64,000 nucleotides of DNA. Source: Tetrahymena thermophila SB210 (lineage: Eukaryota > Ciliophora > Oligohymenophorea > Hymenostomatida > Tetrahymenidae). How positions within the stretch are numbered: the stretch's first letter is position 1; every line of letters begins with the position of its first letter. The position numbers and the translations under genes were made by a program. Positions 1 through 12,051 of this stretch are shown piece by piece. The notes beneath the pieces are model-generated. The model did no database searches. It was given only the letters and a program-made list of their open reading frames with translations, and had not been told where the DNA came from. The DNA lies in assembly GCF_000189635.1 (NCBI RefSeq), contig NW_002476363.1, positions 310,001 to 374,000 of the forward strand. Reading direction: 5' to 3'.

Positions 1-788
1 TTATGTAAAAAAATATTTGGCTATTTTTATTAATTCTAACTAATTTAATTTGCTTTACTGTTTATTAAGCTTAAATTTGGATATCAATAACTTTCTATGA
101 ATGTAGAATATTATCAAATAGGATTTAAATAGTCAAATTAATGTTAAGTTTATTTAAAATAATTTATTTACTATCATTAACAAAGCTTTCATCCATCTTT
201 TCTCCTCTGATGAATTCAAATTAAAGAATCTTTCCAGAGCTGTCGAGGGATTAGAAACAGACCTTATATTCTTTAGGTTCTTGAGACCATAAGCTGTAGG
301 TTGTGGATTTTTCCTTTTCTGTGGTGTGGACAGGTTGTTCATTTAGCTTGCTTGCATCATAAATCTAATTTATTCATTTAAAAACATATTAATTTTGCAT
401 AAGTTCCTTTTTACTTTTGTTGTAAATTAATAATCAATCTATTTATTCATTCATTCTACCAAAAATTTCTTTTAAGAAATTTAAAAATAAAAGCTATAAA
501 AAATGAGCTTATAATTTTGAATAAATAAAATCTCCTAATTTTTGAAGGTGAAAAATATCTTTTAAATGTGCTAACTAAAATTGTTTTAATGTTTATTTAA
601 AAAATAAATACAGTCATTCTGAATTCTTATGCTTTATATCCTGTGACTTCATACTAAATATTAACAGTTTCCTTAGCAGCGAGATCTAAATAAAAGCAGT
701 GGGGCATTCTATTTCCTATGTTAAGATCTAAGCAGCTGATAGTGCCAACTGCTAATGCTAATATCAAAATAAATTGGTTTGATTTCAT
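1..788 (-). CDS. p24/emp24 (GOLD-domain) cargo receptor, 5' part, runs off left edge
   Basis: Exon 1 (788-612) encodes a signal peptide (MKSNQFILILALAVGTISC) and the start of a GOLD domain with the p24 hallmark HCFYLDLA. A phase-0 intron (611-365, GTATTT..TTAG) joins it to exon 2 (364 to about 172), which carries IYDASKLNEQP, then EYKVCF and KILQFEF, the second p24 signature with its Cys. The two Cys would form the usual GOLD disulfide. A GTAAAT donor follows at 171. The coiled coil, membrane segment and tail expected of the family are not assembled; a possible exon starts near 94 but its phase does not fit well. p24 proteins shuttle between ER and Golgi in COPI/COPII vesicles. Family call is firm; the 3' structure is open. 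Confidence 0.85.
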
Positions 789-1918
789 CCTAAAATGGTA
801 TATTATTGAAAGAATAAGTTTACTGTTATTATTTTATTATTTATTTAATAAATATGTGAAATTAAAGATATAAATTCTTTTACTTTTAATAAACATAGAG
901 AAATTAACAATGCAAAAAATATCTTTGTGAATTTTGATATCAACGCGTTGGAATATACAATATGATTTTTTATAATATAAGATTTGCCTAATCATTCATT
1001 ATTGTTGCTTGTTTGTTTTTATGTATGTATTTTTTATCATAAGATGTTTGTTTCTTAATCAGGAATCATAAACATTTAACATAATCAAACAAAAGCTTAT
1101 TAATAAGCATAAATATATTATTTTTAAATATATTTTAAATTGGATGTATTCAATCAGCTAGCTATTTACTAATTATTTTTAATTTTTGAAATATCTATCA
1201 ATCATTTCGTTATTAAATAATAAACAACTTTTACTTATTTGTTTTTTTATAAAATATTTTTTAAAAATTTTTATCAAATTGTTTTTTAAAATGTTTTGAA
1301 ATAATTTAATGATTAATCAATTTGTATTTATTCATTTTTTATTATAGTTAAATTATCCAAAAAATAAAACAAAAAATGAAAGAAAATAATATCAAAATTT
1401 TATAAATAACTCACTAATTTAATACTTTTTTAATTATATTTTAAGATAATCCTCTTTCATTCAAATGTAACTCTATTAAGGAAAATTTTTTTACTTATTT
1501 AAAAAATTTTCTCAAAAAATATCGAAAATGAATAAAAGTGAGTCTTCCTTAATATAGGAGAACCTACAGTATATAAATAAAAAGATTAATTAATTCTACA
1601 GCAGATTTTCAAATCAAACAAAACAATTTTATTTTTTCAATTTTTTTCATTGAGTCTTATATTTATTTATATTATTTTTCTATTGAATCTATTAGACTGT
1701 TTTTTCATAAGATATTTAAAATAAATAAATAAAACATCACATTTTCTCAATAAGTTAAAAAGAAATAAATAAGTAATAAATTTTTAAATAGATAAAAGAT
1801 TCTGAAGTAAGTAGGCTGTTAAATAGTATTTACAAAAAAAAACAATTTTATAAGTAATCAAATTTAACTTTATAAAATATATTTATTTATATTAATTTAA
1901 AGGCAATTAAATAGTTTT
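789..1918. other. intergenic, no gene seen
   Basis: Very A+T-rich DNA between the p24 start and the 3' end of the oxygenase gene. I see no coding-like frame, RNA gene or long repeat. The p24 promoter should lie in the first few hundred bases. Confidence 0.6.
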
Positions 1919-3943
1919 TCAGTTACTTGAAATTTCTTCTTCCATTGTATATTCATTTTCACTAAATTCGCTGTCTTCATTTTCATTAGATTCGCTCTCT
2001 TCATTTTCATTAGATTCGTTGTTTTCATTTTCATCAGATTCGTTGTCTTCATTTTCATCCGATTCATCATTTTATTATTTCAGTTCCTCCTCATTTGTGT
2101 ATGGTTATTCAAAACTTTAAGTCGAATGATAGATAAACCCATTATTAAAAATATCAATAGATAACTTAATTCCTTTTTCAAATATTTGAAATGGAATATT
2201 TGGAAGGTGAAAAGTGTGTATTTTTTTATCTTTAAATAATACTACATCATCCTCATCATATTATTATTCACAGCCACATTCAACATATGAAGAAGCAAAA
2301 TTAATTTGATTCAATGAATTTAAGTAGATTTCATTAAATTTTATTTTCCCACTTATCTAATCATCTTTTTGAATTACTATCTGACTATAATTAATTTTTA
2401 TAATATTATCAAATATTAAAACAGGATTTTAATCAAAAACACTTTATAATTAGTTTATTGATTTTCTTTTCTCAAATTTAAAAGCACTTTTAGATGTAAT
2501 ACTTTTTTTACCACAGTCATGAGAAAAAACATCAAAATCCTCACATAAATTATTTGGAATAAAATCATTTAATTTTGATAAATCTTATGCTTTCTCTACT
2601 TGTATTGATTCATCATAAAAATTTGTTAGTTCAAGTAATTTAAAAATACTCTCATCGCTACCATCTTAAATTTATTATTTCAGATTAATAGGTTTCGATT
2701 AAATTTTAACATTGTTAAGGTCATACACTCTTCCATTAAAGTAATCTAAAATTATTAGAATTGCTATTAATTATAAGGGGATGTGTTTAGGAAACCAATA
2801 ATAATTTCCATCAGTGATATAAATAATTTCTAAATTTCTCTTCATTAAGAATACTTTTTCTAATGCATTATCATCATCTTATTTGATATTATATCTCATT
2901 TTAACACACTTATTAAATAAATCTGCTGAATATTACTGGTAATTAAGTTCTTTAGTCATATAGCAGGCCATATTAAATACTCTAGCTACATCATTGTCTT
3001 AGATTTAATCTTCAATCAAATAAATTAATTCAGTTCTGATAAATATTTTATGATTATCTAAGTAGCTATTACCTTCATGTTTACATTTCTAATCAAAAAT
3101 AATACAGCTGTTTTCTTAAATTTAGTCAATCACAAAATCTTCAATAGTAAGAGGAGGCTAGTTTGAGTTTATTTGCTTGTTGGCTGTTAAGTAAATTAAC
3201 ATAGTATATTTAGAATATAATTTTTATGATCTATCAGAGAATGGAGTATCATAATGCGATTTGAACTTTTTATCTCCAGGCGCAAAATTATTCAGTCTAA
3301 AAACATTATTTACGTGCCTAAAATTTTTTAAATCAAAAAATTTACTTTCTTAAATCATTTTTGTTAAGCTGTAAGAAAGTTGATTTGAGTGAAAAATTAA
3401 TCTGTTCCCTCCTCTTTATGAATTATTTAAAGGTTGAGTATATAAATTGAGTTTATCTAAAGAAAGGAGTACATCTGTTGATCCGTTGATTTTAAAAAGT
3501 TATAATTTCTATTTTTTCATAGTCTTTACTGCTTTTAGTTGGAATTTGACATTATTGAAAAGGTAATCTAGATTAAGAATGTTTTCAAAGTTATGATATG
3601 AAAGATCTTCCATATTTACAAATATTACAGAATAAATATTATTGGATTAAATAAAATCATTCTTATTAAGGAATTTTTATAGAATATCTGTTTCAACGTA
3701 TTTCATAACTTTTTTAGATTAAGTAGGGTACGGACTTACCTCAATGTTTTAAAATGTGAAACTTTGAAGGTCATCAGGAATAATTATATTTTCTTCTTCT
3801 GAAGATAATGTACCTTATATAAATTTACTCGTGATTAAAAGTCCTTTTTATATTTTTTATTCTTAAGTTAGGTTATCAAATTCCTATTGATAAATAGTTT
3901 AAGCTTCTTATGACACTGACCACTATCCACTTTCTTGATACAT
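1919..3943 (-). CDS. 2-oxoglutarate/Fe(II)-dependent oxygenase (prolyl 4-hydroxylase-like) with acidic C-terminus
   Basis: A single uninterrupted frame of 674 residues from ATG 3943 to TGA 1919. The N-terminal third contains a 2OG-Fe(II) oxygenase core: GGNRLIFHSN, then HYD (metal ligands His230 and Asp232), the strand YTMLIYLTAN, the distal ligand His289 in KCKHEGN, and Arg303 in IFIRTEL, placed to bind 2-oxoglutarate. This H-x-D..H..R order and spacing is that of the P4H superfamily. Residues beyond about 330 match nothing I recognise. The C-terminus is a run of near-identical acidic units of the type ESDENEDN. No signal peptide or membrane segment is visible, so it is probably cytosolic or nuclear. 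Substrate unknown: prolyl hydroxylation is a family inference. No intron. Confidence 0.85.
1925..2066 (-). repeat. acidic in-gene repeat (S/N-D/E-E-N)
   Basis: The C-terminal coding segment of the oxygenase repeats a 24-base unit encoding variants of ESDENEDN about five times. Units differ mostly by single substitutions, as expected of recent slippage or unequal exchange. Confidence 0.7.
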
Positions 3944-5040
3944 TTTTATTTCTACTTATTATTTTTTAATCCTATTAATTATTAATTTATCAAAGATATA
4001 ATTTAATTTTTTAAATCAACAAAAATTGTATAATCTAATTAATTCTAAAAATTTTTTTAATGAGAATGCGCCAATACAAATAAAATTTAAAATAAAGAGC
4101 TTTTTTTTTATTTATCAAGGATATTAAATTCAAATTAAATCTATTTTGGTGAATTTGATAAATGGTTAAAAATCAAATTACTAAAAATAGTAAAATAAAA
4201 GAAATAAATAAAAATTATTAGAAAAAAATATTTATTTTTTGCATATCAAATTTGAGCATATTCATTTTTAAATATTTCATAAGATTTTTATTTGAGAAAT
4301 TCATTTAAAGAGGGTATAAAAGTTATATATGAATTTATGTAGGTTAATAAATATATTGAAAGAGTGAAAAATTATATTTTTATTTGAAGATTATTTTATC
4401 AAAAGACAGACTCATCCAATTAACAAATTTTACAATAGATTTAAATATTTTCTTTATAGTTTTATATGATTCAGGAAATTATTTTTTTATCTAATAAATT
4501 ACTAAAGACATACTATTTATTAACAAAAGATATTAAAAATTATTTGAAGAGCTTCCTAATTATAAACTTTTTAATTAGTTTGCTTTGGAAAAAATAATAA
4601 TTTTTTATTGGTGCAGATATTTAGTTTTTTTAAATGTAGAATTTATTGCATTTATTAAACAAAAGATATTATATCTGAATTTGTTCAGTTTTTTATAAAA
4701 TTTTATTATGCAAATTATTTGTGATTAATTTTTTTTAATAAAAAATAATTTGTGTTTTCCTTCAATTTATTCTCATAAGGTTTCAATAATTGGTAATTAA
4801 ATGAAAATAGATGAAATTATTAATCCATTACAGCTTTTTCAAGAAAATTAAAAAATTCATTTTTGAAAGATAAAAGACTAAATAAATTATCTTTAAATTC
4901 TGCTTAGAATATGAAATTCTGATTGGATTTGTAACAAAGTGGAAAATATTAAAATAAGTATTAAGTATATATGTCTTTCAAGTAAATTATATTGAATTAA
5001 TCATATTTTGATATGATTAAACATAATCTAAACAGTTAAA

Positions 5041-5147
5041 AGGGGGAGGTTATGGAATCTGGTGGAAAAATTTTTTAAATAATATTTTTAATCTTAAATA
5101 TATTTTATAATTTATATACTATGAGGTGCCACCGATTTGACTCCCTC
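5041..5147. repeat. G+C-rich imperfect inverted repeat
   Basis: The left arm AGGGGGAGG..AATCTGGTGG (from about 5040) and the right arm CCACCGATTTGACTCCCTCC (ending about 5146) are imperfect reverse complements around a very A+T-rich loop of about 60 bases. The arms stand out sharply in base composition. It could be a small folded RNA gene or a miniature inverted-repeat element; I cannot decide. Confidence 0.5.
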
Positions 5148-5353
5148 CAATAAAATATGTTTATAATTATTATTAATAACATGAGAATTAAACTTAAGAG
5201 CAAAGTTAAGAGGTAAAAATAATTTTAAATTATTTTTTTCTTTGAAAAAAGATATGTTTTGTAAATAATTAAGAGTTATATAAAAAATTAATTTATTAAT
5301 AACTAAAATAATCTAATTAGATAAATGTAAAACCTAATTAATTAATTTGTCTA

Positions 5354-5501
5354 TTTTAGTCAAATTTACAAATTATTAATTGATGGAGATATTAAATTTT
5401 TTCTTATAAGATTGTGTTAGTAAGAAATTTTAGACAAATTTACAAATTATTAATTGATGGAGATATTAAATTTTTTCTTATAAGATTGTGTTAGTAGGAA
5501 T
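5354..5501. repeat. tandem duplication, two 74-bp units
   Basis: Units 5354-5427 and 5428-5501 are nearly identical, differing by a few substitutions. Noncoding; recent local duplication. Confidence 0.9.
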
Positions 5502-5727
5502 TAAAATTACAGATTTCAATTATTTACTAGTTAGAACGAGTGGATACATACATATTTGCCAATAACTCCTAATTGAAATTTTGTTTGTCTGGGAATCATT
5601 GGTTTGCTTTGATAATTTGATTTTAAAAACCCATACTCCCACCTTAATTGTAATAATAAATAATAAATAAGCAAATACAAATTTGAAAGAAATATAAATA
5701 CATTAAATTAAAAATATCTAATTCAAA

Positions 5728-7077
5728 ATGTCTAAAGTAGGTGCAAACAGTTTATAGATATTTTAACATTTATTAAATGCCTTAGAGGTAAACTCAAATG
5801 TTAAGTTAAATAACCAAAATCATCCTAATTTTAAGCTCTAGAAATATAATTCTTACTTCGATTTGCAATTAGATAACGATGTTAAAAGTTATTTATTTGC
5901 TTATCCTGATGCTCAAATAAATTAGTTAGATTCTAACACTAATCTATCTCATAACTCAAGAGCTTTAAGTATCGTGGAAGTATTGAAGTATTTCTACATC
6001 AAAAACTAATCGAATTCTAGCCCTATCAAAAGTAGATCCTAATTTTTGGAATTGTGCAACCATTTTATGGTGGCTTTGAACTCAAACAGAGTTTACAACA
6101 ATATTTAGTAAGTAAAATGGAGTGAATGGAATGTTTACTGGAGTACTCCTGATCACAAGGCCATTTGCTATTCTAATTGCTCAGGCTAATGCACAGAATC
6201 ATGTGCTGGAGGATAGTGTATATATTACTTCCCACAAAATGAGCTAAATAACCCTAATTTACCAGCTAAAGAAAAGTAGGATCCAAACAATTCATTTAAT
6301 GACAGCTTATTCTAAATTGCAAGTATTTTCAATATTTTTGTGTAAGAAGAAAAGAGTAATTTTGAAAGCTTCTTCTTCTTTACATAAAAATAAGAAGTAT
6401 AAATTGACTAACTCGTTTAAAAACAAAACGAAATTTAAGTAGAATTTTTGTAAGGAAATGTGTTAGGACTAGGATCATTGGAAGAGCTGTATAAATTAGA
6501 AAAAAGTTAAATTAGATCATTAAGTATACTCACTTTACTAGAAAATAGCTAACCTAAGGGAGAAGAAGAAAGAAAAATACTCTATGACTTTATTTTGAGT
6601 TTGCATAACTTAGTTTCATTAGAAATTCAGCTAGAAGAAGGAATTTACAGCATAATAGAAGAAGGTTCATCATAAGACCCTCATGAGCTTGCTTTTTATA
6701 AAGAAGTTCCCCCTGCTGTAGTTTAAAATTTTGTTACATTCTTAACATCATTAAATATTGAAAGACTTTCATTAATATTAGATGAATTTTGCTTGTAAGC
6801 ATCAATAGATTTGAATCCAATTATTTCTCATCTATCCTCTTTGAAATTAAAACTTAAAACTCTTCAATTATCAATTAATCATAGAAGGATGAGCAACGCA
6901 TAACATATTCTTTTAAACATTTGTAAAATGCAACAACTTGAGCATTTAAATTTAAAGATAAAATATTAATGGTCTTATTTCCATGGTACATTTGGTTCAA
7001 TTGAAGAGGATTTCAATAAATGGGAAGTTTAATTAAAATCTTCAATCAAAAACTTAAAGTCATTAAAAATTGAATGA
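5728..7077 (+). CDS. leucine-rich-repeat-like protein, unknown role
   Basis: One open frame of 449 residues from ATG 5728 to TGA 7075-7077, with no intron. The N-terminal half has a Cys-rich patch (CYSNCSGQCTESCAGGQC) near residue 155. The C-terminal half has repeated amphipathic Leu motifs typical of loose ciliate LRRs: LHNLVSLEIQL, LTSLNIERLSLIL, LSSLKLKLKTLQL, MQQLEHLNLKI and KNLKSLKIE at the end. No signal peptide, membrane segment or kinase motif seen. LRR arrays usually mediate protein binding; nothing here names the partner. The call rests on the Leu spacing alone. Confidence 0.8.
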
Positions 7078-7181
7078 TTAAAAAAGGTTTTTATATTAAT
7101 TTTTGTATTATATGTTTTGATTAAAATATGGAAAAATACAATAATTAATTAACTATTTCCTTTCTCTTTGTTAGTTTTTTA

Positions 7182-7910
7182 ACATTCTTATTAATTTTGG
7201 TAGTAAATTAAAAAATTTGCCTAACTATAAATAAATATATAAACTTAGAAAGTTAATAAAATAAGTAAATAAATTTTTTCGAATTAAGAATGTTAATGGA
7301 AAATTATTTTGAAAGAAATACTAAAATAGAAAATTAAATAGTAATATGGTATTTAGAGAGGAAAAAGGAGATCAAATATTATTGAAATAAAATTAAAATT
7401 TATTTGGAAATAGAAAGAATTTTAATTAAAAAATAATAAGAAATCTATTCGAAATTTTCTAATTAAAAATTTATTTGATCTAAAAGCTGTTAAAGGCTTA
7501 GATTCAGATTACAAAGAGCTAAAAGAATAAAAGAAAGAAATAGAAACATTCTTATTAATTTTGGTAGTAAATTAAAAAAATTTGCCTAACTATAAACAAA
7601 TATATAAACTTAGAAAGTTAATAAAATAAATAAATAAATTTTTTCGAATTAAGAATGTTAATGGAAAATTATTTTGAAAGAAATACTAAAATAGAAAATT
7701 AAATAGTAATATGGTATTTAGAGAGGAAAAAGGAGATCAAATATTATTGAAATAAAATTAAAATTTATTTGGAAATAGAAAGAATTTTAATTAAAAAATA
7801 ATAAGAAATCTATTCGAAATTTTCTAATTAAAAATTTATTTGACCTAAAAGCTGTTAAAGGCTTAGATTCAGATAACAGAGAGCTAAAAGAATAAAAGAA
7901 AGAAATAGAA
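7182..7910. repeat. tandem duplication, two units of about 364 bp
   Basis: Unit 1 (7182-7545) and unit 2 (7546-7910) are almost identical, differing by a handful of substitutions and one extra A. They lie just 3' of the LRR-like gene. The units contain no convincing coding frame and are noticeably richer in A+G on the plus strand than their surroundings. Confidence 0.9.
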
Positions 7911-8770
7911 ATTACAATTTCAATTATATAAAAATTAAATAATATACCTTTTAGGCTTATTAAAATCATTTATGTGTTTTAAATTTGTAATAAAAATAAC
8001 AATAAAATATTTAATTTTTTGATGAAGAAATCTAAATTTTTTATTGAAATAAAGTTTGATAAAAATTTTAATTGTAAAAAAGTAGATTATTTTTATATAA
8101 GATTATTAATTTATTTCTTAAAAAGATTTTTTTATGAATAAGTAAGTTAATGAAAATTTGATATTCGTTTGGGAATATTAAAATTTGAAAAAATGTATTC
8201 ATTTGAAAATGTTTATATGACAAAAGATTTTTATTTTAACATTTTATTTTTAAGTTTAAGATAATTTTAATCTGAATTATTTTTTATTCTTATTTGAAAT
8301 TTTTATTTTTACTTACAATTTTTTATTTTAATTATTTTGTTTTTAAAGAATATTAAAATTTTTAGAAAGATTTTTTATGCAAAAACTTAATATAAAAACC
8401 AAAGTAAATTTTAATTAAAATAATTTTATTATGAATCACTTTAAGATATTAGATATTTATTATATATCTTCAGAAATCTATGTCACTTTATTGAATATCT
8501 AAAATTAAGCATTTTAAATTAATAAAACTGATAAGAGGATTTAATATAAGATAAGTTTGATTTGTATTTAGTTAGTAGAAATTATTTTTTCGATCAGCTA
8601 ATCAATTAAAATTTAATTTGTATTTAGATCGCCGTAACACTAATTATATATGGCCTAGGCTCGTATTGAGCTGAGTTAAAGTGCAAGTTTACAAATTTTT
8701 AAAGTATTAAGAAAAGAAAAAAGTAAATATTTTGAATAAATACAAAAGGATTAAATAAATATTTTTGTTT
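7911..8770. other. intergenic, ends in shared 3' flank of the gene array
   Basis: A+T-rich without a gene. The last 200 bases (about 8560-8770) carry the class-1 downstream flank, with the CGTAACACTAATTATATATGG block seen again beside other copies of the membrane-protein array. Confidence 0.6.
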
Positions 8771-10890
8771 TCAGTTATTAAAGCTTTTACTTATAGAGTT
8801 TAAAATTCTTTAATCAATCTCATTAATATTGTCTTTATCAGAACATTTTTTTAAAAACTTTTGAAAATACTAACTTTATAGATCATCTGAATTTATAATA
8901 GAAAATTGCTATTCAATGTGACTCACTATTTTAATGTATTGTAAAAAATATTTAATTTTTTAAATTATTTAGAAAAAACTACATTTGTTGGTCTAAATTT
9001 CTAAAATAGGTTATTTTTAATCTAATAAATAGTTAGAGCATCCTATAAAACTTATAGAAGCTAATTGATCTTATGTTAAGAGCATCATTATTGCTTTCTT
9101 CAAAAATATTATATCTTTGTAAAATTATAATATATCTAAATCTTTTATCAGTTACTCTTCAATTTTTTGCTTAAGCTATTTATCTAAACCTTAAGATTTT
9201 AAATCCTTACTTCTATTAAATAAATATCATAAAAATAAATTAATATGAGTTGAATTTTATTTTAATTAAGTAAAATAAATAAACAATAAATTATTTACCT
9301 AAATCCAAATATTAACTTTTTTATAAATTTGTCTTAATGTTTTTATTTGATAGGCTGTTATGGATTTATATTTTATTCTTATTTTGGTTAATTTTAGTTA
9401 TTTAAAATGATGCTTACTAATTAACCATTATTTCTTTCCTCTAAAGTATCTTGTGAGAAAATTTAAGATTAATTGTCTTCTTTTTATTTTAATTAATTAT
9501 AATAGCTTAACTTAGGCCCTACATTTTAAATTTTAAATTTTGTATTTTCCATACTACTTTTCATTTCAGATTCACATTTTTAAACAATACTTATACATAT
9601 TTATTAATCTTATTAAAGAAAAGGTGTAAACTTTACTTATTCAAATATGTTATTTTCTAACTGTTTAATAACTTAGTCTTATGCTTATTTTTAATCATCA
9701 ATCTTTGAAGAATTTTTATGCTTGTCTTTTTCTTTCGTCTTTTAATTTTCTAATTAGTTGTCTTATATTTTTAACATTTCATTGTTAATAAATGTTTTAT
9801 TTTATTATCTTATCGTAGAATTAGATTTTTTTAAGTTATTTGATTATAAAATCTATTGATAAATGTCTTAGTAAACATTCTTTATCAAAATTATAAAGAA
9901 ATCTTCCTGCAAAGAACTTTAAGATATAAACTTCAAAAAGAAACCTAAAAAGACTAGCAAATTAAATACACTGTTAACTAAAGCTAGAACTGAAGGAATT
10001 GTTGGATATTGAATTGATATTTATGAATAAATCTAATCTATTTCCAAATTAATAATACTATAAGCATCGTATCCCAGCTTTTCCTTTATAAACTCTCTAT
10101 TTAAACTTTAATTATCAATATTATAGTTAAAAGGCATTATAAAACTGGATTCTTATTAAATAAATAAACCATCTTTTATGGTAGTTTTCTAGTTTTATTA
10201 TTTGATATTAGATGCCTTTAATTAATCTGAAGAAATCAAAATACTAAAAGTTTGATATGATTAACTCATTTTTTTTTTATAAATATCAAAATAAGATAGT
10301 GACATTTTTAATTCTATTTCACTACCATTTACAATTTTATCTATCTCCTATTAACTAGCGCAATTTATTTGTTGTGATTCGTCTAATTCATAACAACCTA
10401 AAATATACATAGTTATTTGAGTTAGCTTGTAATTGTAATCAAAATTCTATATTTCTATTTTCTAACTATCATCATAAAACTAAATTTAGTCAAGGCATTC
10501 AAACTATTGGCCTAAATTTGGGTCTTCACATTTTTTTGTTTCAATACCTACCTAATATGTATTTGTATCATTTTTATATGTACCCTCTATTACTGAATAG
10601 GTATATTTTTATTTTTCATTTGTAGGATTGAAATAATTAATCTTAATTGCATAAATATTTTAGTTTATATCTATCTATTGCGTTTAATTATTTATGAGAT
10701 TCTAAGCTCTATAAACAGGTTCAATTTTATTACTGAAATATAACTCAGTTAAGTAAATAAAGTAAGATAGAGTTAGAGCTATAACAATTATTGTAAAAAT
10801 TGCTCCGGCTATTGTTCCTTTTTAGATATTTGATCCTCCTATATTAAAATTGAAAGAACTTGAAAATAAATCGATTCTACTAAAACTCAT
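8771..10890 (-). CDS. array copy A: two-pass membrane protein, unknown function
   Basis: Reference copy for the family. Exons 10890-9299, 9212-8983 and 8925-8771 (introns 86 and 57 nt, GT..AG) give 658 residues. Residues 1-24 (MSFSRIDLFSSSFNFNIGGS) precede membrane segment 1 (about 25-50, KGTIAGAIFTIIVIALTLSY). The region 51-295 holds Cys121, 132, 166 and 177 as two C-x10-C pairs and an NGS sequon near 188. This fits an extracytoplasmic domain, since both termini would then be cytosolic. Membrane segment 2 is about 298-322 (PSVLALVNSVFNLLVFLGFF), followed directly by SSLQEDFFIILIKNVYQDIY. The remaining 310 residues are Gln/Lys/Asn/Ser-rich. Not recognised as a named family; this layout recurs among putative transmembrane proteins of ciliates. 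Transport, receptor or surface roles are all possible. Confidence 0.85.
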
Positions 10891-12051
10891 TTTTAATTTC
10901 TTAATTTCTTAATTTTTACTTATTTGTTAATATTAAATATTTTTATAATCCATCCAACAAGTATATAAAGTTTTGTATTTTTTTACTTACACAATTTTAA
11001 ATGCAAACAGTCTTCTAAGCTTATTTTTATTTTAATTATTTTTTGAAACAAAAATAATTTAGTTACAAAAATCTTGATATTAAAAAGATGGTAAATTAAT
11101 TTAAACCACAATATCACAATTACAAATTTAATAGTAAAAAAAATAATTTACCAAAAGATAAACTGAAATTTTTTTTTAATTAAATCTGTTTAGCTATTTC
11201 TATTTATTTACTAAAAAAAATTATTTTATAAATGTAAGTAAATACATCTATAAATTTATTACAAATAATAAAGCTTACAGAAAATAAAATTAATAGATGT
11301 ATCTAAATTTCATTTTCTATTTTAATTCTTATAAAATCTGTTTGAATTAGTTTTCAAATAATTTCATGTAAATAAAATAATTTGTCTTATGAATTTTTAC
11401 TGACTAGTTTATGATAATTTTATAATTGATTGCTACTAAAAATAAACCACCATACTAAATATGTTTAGATATACTTTAGCTATTTTTTAGTTTAAAAAAG
11501 AAAACATATATTAAAAATTATAAAATATTAAGCATTAATGATTAAATTTATATAATTTCAATTTAATTGGCCATAATTAAAGTTAACATTCTTTAATCAA
11601 TTCCAAACCATTAATGTATTCTTTTTCAAATAATTTTCACTCAAATTTTTAATTATAAACTGTTTTTAAAATTGTATTCGTTTTATTTCGGCTTAATTAA
11701 AAAAATCATGAATTTGATTTGATAATTTGTGGTATATTAGGAAAATAAGAAATCAATTAGATGTTAATAAAATTGATATATAATTATTTATATCTAGAAA
11801 TGGACTGTCTATTTGTCTATTGAAAATTTAAATAAATTGATATGTTATATAATATAAATAGAAATTTTTAAAAAAAGATTAGAAAAGAAAAAAAATTTGA
11901 AAATAATATAAAATAAATTGGAATAAAAATAAAAAAATAATACTTGAATTTATGAAGCTAGACTTATTATTTTATAATATATTATTACAAAAATAAAAAA
12001 GTAAATATTTTGAATAAATACAAAAAATATTAAATAAGTTTTGTTTTGTTT
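10891..12051. other. spacer between copies A and B
   Basis: Holds the upstream flank of copy A (conserved element at about 10981-11004) and the class-2 downstream flank of copy B (ATTTTATAATATATTATTAC at about 11969). No other gene seen. Confidence 0.7.
10980..11004 (-). promoter_or_regulatory. conserved upstream element of array genes
   Basis: On the gene strand GCAT(T/A)TAAAATTGTGTAAGTAAA, about 95-115 bases before the ATG. It recurs upstream of nearly all copies (about 14270, 17706, 21051, 24624, 27753, 31716, 36156, 40324 and 43426) although the sequence between it and the ATG varies. Its TATA-like core and fixed position suggest core promoter or leader; this is inference from conservation only. 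Confidence 0.5.

Larger units (their letters stand above)
3944..5727. other. intergenic with a 74-bp duplication and a G+C-rich inverted repeat
   Basis: Lies between the divergently placed oxygenase (minus) and LRR-like gene (plus), so it should hold both promoters. Apart from the two elements listed separately I see only A+T-rich sequence. A moderately G+C-richer patch at about 5530-5640 has no convincing frame on either strand and may be leader sequence of the plus-strand gene. Confidence 0.6.

Noticed and set aside
154-342. Minus-strand ORF of 62 codons (MNNLSTPQ..)
   Set aside because: It is a shadow: the p24 exon 2 lies in another frame of the same bases and gives recognisable GOLD-domain sequence that splices in phase to exon 1.
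7787-7969. Minus-strand ORF of 60 codons in the 364-bp duplication
   Set aside because: Phe/Ile/Leu-rich, not kept in equivalent form in the other repeat unit, and no family resemblance.
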